Of a DNA stretch of 10,918 bases, positions 6,045 to 10,918 are shown piece by piece. The stretch comes from Chloroflexota bacterium (GTDB taxonomy: Bacteria > Chloroflexota > Anaerolineae > 4572-78 > J111). The stretch spans positions 1-10,918 of the forward strand of contig RFJV01000508.1 in the NCBI GenBank assembly GCA_003694775.1, in the 5' to 3' direction. The translations under genes were made by a program, and so were the position numbers. Within the stretch, counting starts at the first letter, position 1. The number at the start of each line of letters is the position of its first letter. The notes below the pieces were generated by a model. That model saw only the letters and a program-made list of their open reading frames with translations. It did no database searches and was not told where the DNA came from.

Positions 6045-8357
6045 CCACTCAAAACCCGCCATTCTCTGGCCGCGCTCATCCTGCTGATGTTCATCAGCCT
6101 GGCGGTCATCTACAGCGTGGTAACGCCCCCCTTTGAAGCCGGCGACGAATCCCGCCACTACGCGGTGGTCAAGTACATCGCCGATACGGGCCGCCTGCCG
6201 GTGCAGGAGCCGGGAGAACCCCAAATCCACTGGAGCCACGAGGGCAACCAGCCGCCGCTGTACTACACCCTGGCCGCGGCCCTGACCTTCTGGATTGACG
6301 ATGGTGATTGGGACGATGTGTACTGGTACAATCCCCATACCACTATCGGTAATCCCCTGCGGGAGGACAACAAGAACATCGTTATCCATCCGCCCGGCGA
6401 AGCCTGGCCCTGGCGCGGGCACGTGCTGGCCGTGCACCTGGCCCGCTTCCTGTCCATCGCTATGGCCGCGGGGACCGTGGCCGCGACCTACGCCATCGCC
6501 CTACACCTGTTCCGCGGTCGCCGCTGGCCGGCCGCGGGTGCGGTGGCTATCACCGCCTTCAACCCGATGTTCATCTTCATCTCCGCCTCGGTGAACAACG
6601 ACAACGCGGTCATCCTGTTCTGCACCCTGACCCTGTGGCTGTTGGTCCGGCTGGTCGACCCGCCGGCGGCAGGTCGAACCGGACAGCGGGCCGCCGCCGG
6701 ACGGACAGCCGGTCTGGTGCTGGGCCTGCTCATCGGGCTGGGCGCGCTGAGCAAGCTGTACGCCTTTGGTCTCCTGCCCCTGGCCGCGGCGGTGCTGGTC
6801 TGGCTGGCCTGGCAGTCCAACGGCCGCGGTCTGAGCGCCCGTTTCTGGCGACGCGCCGCCGGCTGGAACGGGGCGATGCTGGCCGTGTTCCTGCTGACAG
6901 CCGGCTGGTTCTACGCCCGCAACGCCCTGCTGTACCACGGCGACATCTTTGCCCTGCAGGTGATGCGCGAAACCGCCGGTATGCGCCAGCACGCGCCCAC
7001 CCTGGCGACCCTGCGCGCCGAGTTCCAGGGCTTCCGCATTGCCTACTGGGCCTTGTTTGGCGGGGTGAACATCCTGGCCGACGGCTGGATTTATTCCGTC
7101 CTCGATGCGGTTTCCCTGCTGGCGGTGCTGGGGGTGGTTGGATTTTTGATTTTAGATTTTCGATTGACGATTAGAAGACCGGCAAGCATCCTCCAGTCAT
7201 CAATCCAAAATCGTCTATCCAAAATCTCCCGCCCCACTTTTTCCATCCTCCTGGGCTGGTATCTCATTATGGTCTCCGGCTTCATTGCCTGGAACATCAC
7301 CCAGCCTGCCGGGCAGGGCCGCCTGCTCTACCCGGCGACCGCGGCCATCTCGGCCCTGGGAATGCTGGGGCTGACCTGGTTTCTGCCGCGGCAGGGACAG
7401 AAGCTGGTCGCCGGGCTGTGCGCCGCGGGTCTGTTTGTGTTTGCCGCGGTGTCGCCGTTCCGGTACATTGCTCCGGCCTACGCCGCGCCGCCCCTGCTGA
7501 CCCCTGCCGACCTGCCGCCGGACATCCAGCCGGTCGATTTTACCTACGACGGCACGATGCGCCTCATCGGCTACCGGCTGGGCGCGGAGGTTGTCCGCCC
7601 GGCCCAAACCCTGCCCATCACCCTGTACTGGGAACTGCACCAGCCGGCCCGGCTCGATTACAGCATTTTTATCCACCTGCTGGGACGCGGGCGCGGGGTG
7701 GTCGGTCAGATTGACTCCTATCCGGGCGGCGGCAAATGGCCCACCACTCTGCTCCAGCCCGGCCAAATCATCGCCGACCGGTACGCGGTTCCCATCCGGC
7801 CCGAAGCAGAGCTGGACCACGCGCCGGCCCGTCTGCTCATTGCCGCCGGCATTTACGACTACCGCGAACCGGGCCGGCCCGGCAAGCCCGCGGTCGACGC
7901 CGCCGGTCGCCCGGTGGAGCCGGTCATCGCCGCGGTCAAGCTGGTTCCGTGGCAGTGGCCCAACCCGCCCCGACACGAGCCAGTCATCAATTTTTTCGAC
8001 AAGGCCCGCCTGCTCAGCTACGAGCTGTCGCCGGACGCGCTGACCCTGAACTGGGAAGCCACCGGCACATTTGACACCGACTACACCGTCTTTATCCAGC
8101 TCTGGCGGGTCGACACCAACGAGTACGCCGCCGGCTTCGACGGCCCGCCGGTTCAGGGCGACTATCCCACCAGCCTGTGGTCTCCCGGAGAAATCATTGT
8201 AGACGTGCACCCGCTCGACCTGTCGAACCTGCCGGCGGGGACATACCGTCTGCTGGTAGGGCTGTACAACCCCGCTACCGGGGAGCGGCTCCCTGCCTTT
8301 GGCCCGGACGGTCCCCTGCCGGACTACGCGGTGGAGCTGGGGGTGGTGGAGAGATGA
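6015..8357 (+). CDS. ArnT/PMT-like (GT39-type) membrane glycosyltransferase with two C-terminal beta modules
   Basis: 780 residues from GTG 6015. About eleven membrane helices are visible, starting at residues 17-36. The first outer loop carries the expected acidic catalytic motif PPFEAGDESRHY (E41, D44, E45), then QPPLYY and EAWPWRGHVLA. ASVNNDN and GRLLYPA are further marks shared with the next gene. It likely moves a sugar from a polyprenyl carrier onto a surface lipid, glycan or protein. Two beta-rich modules follow (about 508-646 and 657-778), each with a tryptophan strand (TLYWEL, TLNWEA) and a WPTTLLQPGQ/YPTSLWSPGE motif. The N-terminus (NPKSIIQNS) and the loop at about residues 376-405 (7141-7229) are repeat-encoded, yet the frame stays open. 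The gene lies 87 bases after the DUF2723 gene, and its stop overlaps the next ATG. The substrate is unknown. Confidence 0.88.
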   Translation: MNPKSIIQNSPLKTRHSLAALILLMFISLAVIYSVVTPPFEAGDESRHYAVVKYIADTGRLPVQEPGEPQIHWSHEGNQPPLYYTLAAALTFWIDDGDWDDVYWYNPHTTIGNPLREDNKNIVIHPPGEAWPWRGHVLAVHLARFLSIAMAAGTVAATYAIALHLFRGRRWPAAGAVAITAFNPMFIFISASVNNDNAVILFCTLTLWLLVRLVDPPAAGRTGQRAAAGRTAGLVLGLLIGLGALSKLYAFGLLPLAAAVLVWLAWQSNGRGLSARFWRRAAGWNGAMLAVFLLTAGWFYARNALLYHGDIFALQVMRETAGMRQHAPTLATLRAEFQGFRIAYWALFGGVNILADGWIYSVLDAVSLLAVLGVVGFLILDFRLTIRRPASILQSSIQNRLSKISRPTFSILLGWYLIMVSGFIAWNITQPAGQGRLLYPATAAISALGMLGLTWFLPRQGQKLVAGLCAAGLFVFAAVSPFRYIAPAYAAPPLLTPADLPPDIQPVDFTYDGTMRLIGYRLGAEVVRPAQTLPITLYWELHQPARLDYSIFIHLLGRGRGVVGQIDSYPGGGKWPTTLLQPGQIIADRYAVPIRPEAELDHAPARLLIAAGIYDYREPGRPGKPAVDAAGRPVEPVIAAVKLVPWQWPNPPRHEPVINFFDKARLLSYELSPDALTLNWEATGTFDTDYTVFIQLWRVDTNEYAAGFDGPPVQGDYPTSLWSPGEIIVDVHPLDLSNLPAGTYRLLVGLYNPATGERLPAFGPDGPLPDYAVELGVVER
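7141..7229 (+). repeat. in-frame AT-rich inverted repeat tract inside the second membrane protein
   Basis: The left arm (7141-7172) has GATTTT and CGATTGACGATTAG units. The right arm (7199-7228) has CAATCCAAAATCG and CTATCCAAAATC units, imperfectly complementary to the left. The insert encodes LDFRLTIRR...SSIQNRLSKISR, a basic loop between two hydrophobic helices, on the predicted cytoplasmic side. Codon use and base composition differ sharply from the flanking CTG/GCC-rich coding sequence. Confidence 0.75.
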
Positions 8358-10918
8358 CGAACGACGAACGACGAACGACGAACGACGAACAGCCCCTATC
8401 CCGCATCCTCCATCCCTTATCCCACCTCCCCTTGCTGTTCATTCTGACCCTCTTCACCGCGCTGGCCCTGTACAACGCCGTCCTTCTGCCCATCGGCGAG
8501 GCGGCGGATGAAACCGACCACTACCAGTACCTGCGCTTTGTGGCCCGGACAGGCCATCCCCCTCTGACCGCGGCGGAGCGAGTAGAAGCCGGCTTCAAGG
8601 GCGGGCTGGCTCCGCTGTACTACTGGCTCACAGCCTGGCCCGTGGCCCTGGTGGGCGAGCAGACACCGCCAGACATCCGCCGGGTCGACGCCCGCCCGGA
8701 GCGGCACATCCCCACCGACGGTCTGGGCATCAACCACGTTCTGCACACCCTGGACGAGCAGTGGCCCTGGCGAGGCCAGCCTCTGGCCTGGCGGCTGGTC
8801 CGCCTGCTCTCCGTACCGATGGGCTGGATAACCATCCTCGCCGCCTACGCCCTGGCCCGGCGGCTGGCCCCGGACCGTCCCCGTGTTGCCTGGCTGGCCG
8901 CGGCCTTCATCGCCTTTTTGCCCCGCTTTGTCATCAGCAGTGCCGTCATCAACGATGACAACCTGGTCTTTGCCCTGACTGCCCTGCTCCTGCTGGTGGA
9001 GGTCATCATCCTGCAGAGCCAGCGCCCCCCCACTGCCAGAATGATGGCCCTCCTGGGCGCACTGTTCGGCCTGTCGCTGGTCACCAAGTACTTCTCGCTT
9101 ATTCTGATACCGGAAATCATCTTTGTTCAATTGTCAATTCTCAATTCTCAATTTTCAATTGGCGCATTGGCTCATTGGCGCATTGGCTCATTGAAAATTG
9201 AATCATTGGCCGCCTTTTTCGCCGCCCTGATGCTGACCGCTGGCGGCTGGTTCATCTTCATCCTGGTCCGCTTCAACCGCGTGGCCGAACTGGGCCTCAT
9301 TCCCGGCCTGGCCGCGTCGCTGGGCGAGCCGCAGATTACCGAGGGGCTGGTTGGTTTGCTGTCCGGACAGCCGGTGCGACCGCCCGCCGCGGTCTACGGG
9401 TTGGGGGAATGGCTGGGCCTGCTGTACCGCTCCTTCTGGTTTGAGTACGGCTGGATGCAGGTCTTTGCCCCGGCCTGGGTTTACTGGCTTTTCTCGGCTT
9501 TTCTCCTGTTTGCCCTGGCAGGATGGGTCGCCGGACGGGGGTCTGCAGGGCAGATACAGGGGTCTGCCCCTACTACAGTGTGGGTGCTGTTGCTGTTGCG
9601 GCTGGGGTTGTTTGTGGTGGTGGTGCTGGGACGCTACACCCTCAGCGCCACCATCGACACCGGACAGGGGCGTCACCTTTACCCGGCTCTGCCGGTCATT
9701 GCCCTGTTTGTGGCCCTCGGACTGGAACGGTGGGGATGGGGAGATTGGAGATTGGGGATTGGGAGATTAGGAGATTGGGTTCTGGCAGTGGCTCTTTATC
9801 TACTGCCGGCTATTTATGTGCTCATTCCGGCGAATATTATTTTGCCGCGCTATCCGGTTCTGCCGGTCACAACCCGGTCACCGGAGGAACTGCCTGTTTC
9901 CCACCCGCTCAGCCTGCCGTTTGGCGACAGCCTGCGGCTGGCCGGTCTGGACGCACCGGAAAACGGGGCCACCGGGGAAGCCCTGCCCGTGACTCTCTAC
10001 TGGCAGGCAGAAGACGAGGCCGGGCAGGACTACCTGGTGTCGCTGTGCCTGGTTGACCCGCAGGAGCGCCCCGCGGCCTGCTGGCGCGGCCACTTTGCCG
10101 GTGGTCGCTATCCGGCCCGGGCCTGGGAAGCAGGCGACACCCTGCTGGATACCGTCTTCATCCCCATTCCCGCCTGCGACCTGCCCGCGGCGGCAACCTA
10201 CCGTCTGCGGCTGGAGGTGCGGCCCCTGGCGGCAGTCTCTGCGGACCCCTTGCCGGAAGCAAAGCCGGTGCTGGCCCACACCTTCGACCGCCCCCAGGTC
10301 CGGCTGACTACGGGACGGCCTGCCCCGGATGGCCAGGCGGAATTCTGGCTTGGTCCTCGCCGGCTGTCCGGTCCGGTTGACCTGCCGTTCGCCGCCGCGG
10401 TCAGCCAAATCAGCTACGCCGCGGGCAGCGCGCCTGCGCCTGCCCTGCGGCACGCGGCCAGCGGTCGGCCCTGGCCGCCCCTGACCGGCCTTGACGGCCC
10501 GCTCCATCTGCCCTGTACCGGCGGAGCATCGCCCCAACTGACCACCTACATCGCCGCGCCAACCCTGCCGGGAGGCGAGTACCGGCCTGACCCGGACACG
10601 GCCCGGCCCGGCCTGAGCCTGACCTACACGCCTCGCGTCCGGGTCTTCGCGGCCATTACGCCTACCCTCACCTTTGCCGACACCCTGGCCCCGCTCCATA
10701 TCCAGCTTCCCCCACCGGACAGCCCGTCCCAGCCCCTGGTTCTGCCCGCCGCTTCCCCCCTGCCGGTGACCATTCGCTGGCAGGCCCGCCGCTGGATGGC
10801 CGACCCGCTGGTGGTGTCGCTGAAACTGCTGGACAAGGATTACCAGGTCGGCGCGGAGCGGGTAGTTACCCTGGGCGACCGCTACCCCAATGTCCTGTGG
10901 GCGCCGGGCGAGGTGGTC
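8354..10918 (+). CDS. ArnT/PMT-like membrane glycosyltransferase, paralog of its neighbour; runs off the window edge
   Basis: Open for 855 codons with no stop before the window ends; C-terminally incomplete. The ATG overlaps the preceding stop (ATGA), implying translational coupling. It parallels the upstream paralog: EAADETDHYQY (D52, E53), APLYY, EQWPWRGQPLA, SAVINDDN, GQGRHLYPA, about eleven helices, then beta-rich modules from about residue 517 (TLYWQA, RYPARAWEAGD) and about 774 (TIRWQA, RYPNVLWAPGE). Probable role: transfer of a lipid-linked sugar outside the membrane; the acceptor is unknown. Residues 2-13 are read from five GACGAAC heptamers and about 14-25 from a pyrimidine-rich tract. 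Three further repeat inserts lie in predicted cytoplasmic loops (residues 259-285, 399-407 and about 462-475) and all keep the frame. A one-copy change in the heptamer would end translation early. Confidence 0.87.
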   Translation, partial: MTNDERRTTNDEQPLSRILHPLSHLPLLFILTLFTALALYNAVLLPIGEAADETDHYQYLRFVARTGHPPLTAAERVEAGFKGGLAPLYYWLTAWPVALVGEQTPPDIRRVDARPERHIPTDGLGINHVLHTLDEQWPWRGQPLAWRLVRLLSVPMGWITILAAYALARRLAPDRPRVAWLAAAFIAFLPRFVISSAVINDDNLVFALTALLLLVEVIILQSQRPPTARMMALLGALFGLSLVTKYFSLILIPEIIFVQLSILNSQFSIGALAHWRIGSLKIESLAAFFAALMLTAGGWFIFILVRFNRVAELGLIPGLAASLGEPQITEGLVGLLSGQPVRPPAAVYGLGEWLGLLYRSFWFEYGWMQVFAPAWVYWLFSAFLLFALAGWVAGRGSAGQIQGSAPTTVWVLLLLRLGLFVVVVLGRYTLSATIDTGQGRHLYPALPVIALFVALGLERWGWGDWRLGIGRLGDWVLAVALYLLPAIYVLIPANIILPRYPVLPVTTRSPEELPVSHPLSLPFGDSLRLAGLDAPENGATGEALPVTLYWQAEDEAGQDYLVSLCLVDPQERPAACWRGHFAGGRYPARAWEAGDTLLDTVFIPIPACDLPAAATYRLRLEVRPLAAVSADPLPEAKPVLAHTFDRPQVRLTTGRPAPDGQAEFWLGPRRLSGPVDLPFAAAVSQISYAAGSAPAPALRHAASGRPWPPLTGLDGPLHLPCTGGASPQLTTYIAAPTLPGGEYRPDPDTARPGLSLTYTPRVRVFAAITPTLTFADTLAPLHIQLPPPDSPSQPLVLPAASPLPVTIRWQARRWMADPLVVSLKLLDKDYQVGAERVVTLGDRYPNVLWAPGEVV
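8356..8390 (+). repeat. five perfect GACGAAC heptamers at the start of the third membrane-protein gene
   Basis: Copies at 8356-8362, 8363-8369, 8370-8376, 8377-8383 and 8384-8390, beginning on the last base of the ATG. The unit length is not a multiple of three. Gain of one copy would put the gene into the frame that stops at 8509-8511; loss of one would lead to TGA at 8445-8447. The tract also covers the stop of the previous gene. Confidence 0.95.
8395..8430 (+). repeat. pyrimidine-rich CATCCC/TATCCC degenerate repeat
   Basis: Loose repeats of CTATCCC, CATCC, TTATCCC and ACCTCCCC directly after the heptamer tract. They encode PLSRILHPLSHLP, the short segment before the first membrane helix of the third membrane protein. 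No exact unit repeats, so it may be an older, decayed tract. Confidence 0.55.
9128..9209 (-). repeat. in-frame, inverted copy of the composite repeat found in the Fur leader
   Basis: TCAATTCTCAATTTTCAATT-type units are followed by two perfect copies of the 16-mer GGCGCATTGGCTCATT (9161-9192). Read on the minus strand, this is the same order of units as 985-1101, sharing a perfect 22-bp stretch (9141-9162 versus 1067-1088). It encodes 27 residues (QLSILNSQF...LKIESL) in the third membrane protein between two hydrophobic helices, where the upstream paralog has an ordinary basic loop. Confidence 0.88.
9548..9573 (+). repeat. 26-bp palindromic element in frame inside the third membrane protein
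   Basis: Perfect 7-bp arms GGGCAGA (9548-9554) and TCTGCCC (9563-9569) around an 8-base loop, followed by CTAC. Its shape, GGGC-arm, CAnGGG loop, GCCCCTAC end, resembles a palindromic repeat I recall from many uncultured bacterial genomes; that resemblance is from memory. It encodes GQIQGSAPT in the loop where the paralog carries the 7141-7229 tract. Confidence 0.65.
9738..9779 (+). repeat. in-frame GGAGATT heptamer tract inside the third membrane protein
   Basis: GGAGATT at 9740-9746 and 9747-9753, then GGGGATT, GGGAGATT and AGGAGATT variants. It is the same family as 3941-3968. It encodes GDWRLGIGRLGDW, a short tryptophan- and arginine-containing loop before the last membrane helix, where the paralog has only PRQGQK. 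Confidence 0.8.

Noticed and set aside
7215..8210. Long minus-strand open frame opposite the second membrane protein (also 1551-2513 opposite the ABC gene)
   Set aside because: These follow from high-GC codon bias of the plus-strand gene; they show no recognisable motif and have low-complexity composition.
9128..9209. Repeat insert making the third membrane protein a pseudogene
   Set aside because: I read all codons from 8354 to the window end; the frame stays open through every repeat and conserved motifs continue on both sides.

Overview
The window is high-GC, densely coding bacterial DNA (eight protein genes, no RNA genes, no CRISPR array, no insertion sequence or transposase). Two things point to an uncultured Chloroflexota (Anaerolineae-like) genome: the mix of families (a zinc/manganese-type Fur regulator with an ABC ATPase, a GAF/HisKA_2 kinase, a DUF2723 protein and GT39-like membrane glycosyltransferases with beta-rich tails) and many AT-rich short-unit tandem repeats between and inside genes. 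This placement is inference from content, not from a marker gene.

Layout. At 1-950 is the 3' part of a PfkB-family sugar kinase. At 947-992, right at its stop codon, lies a good sigma70-type promoter (TTGACG, 16 bp, TATAAT) whose -10 box overlaps a perfect 8-5-8 inverted repeat that fits a Fur-family operator. A repeat-filled leader (985-1101) runs into a Fur-family regulator (1092-1517), then a metal-type ABC ATPase (1524-2360) and a cytoplasmic GAF histidine kinase (2368-3489), probably one transcript. A small ppGpp-hydrolase-like HD protein (3484-3921, minus strand) faces the kinase, and their stop codons abut. Reading away from it is a run of three large membrane proteins: a DUF2723/TMEM260-like protein (3966-5927), then two paralogous ArnT/PMT-like proteins (6015-8357, and 8354 to the window edge, still open).

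How the genes fit together. The regulator and ABC ATPase look like an autoregulated metal-uptake module that has lost, or keeps elsewhere, its permease and binding protein. The three membrane proteins look like a surface-glycosylation operon. All three carry the same C-terminal beta-rich module (one, two and at least two copies), presumably outside the membrane.

Most unusual feature. At least six families of short repeats (7-, 8- and 14-16-bp tandem units plus two palindromic elements) are concentrated at gene boundaries and within the glycosyltransferase genes. They supply the start codon of the Fur gene, the N-termini of all three membrane proteins and the stop codon of the first one. Four further tracts lie in frame inside the two paralogs, all in loops predicted to be cytoplasmic. 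Two of these fall in the same loop of the two paralogs but come from different repeat families. A perfect five-copy GACGAAC heptamer directly after the ATG of the third gene would throw the gene out of frame if one copy were gained or lost, so it is a candidate phase-variation switch.
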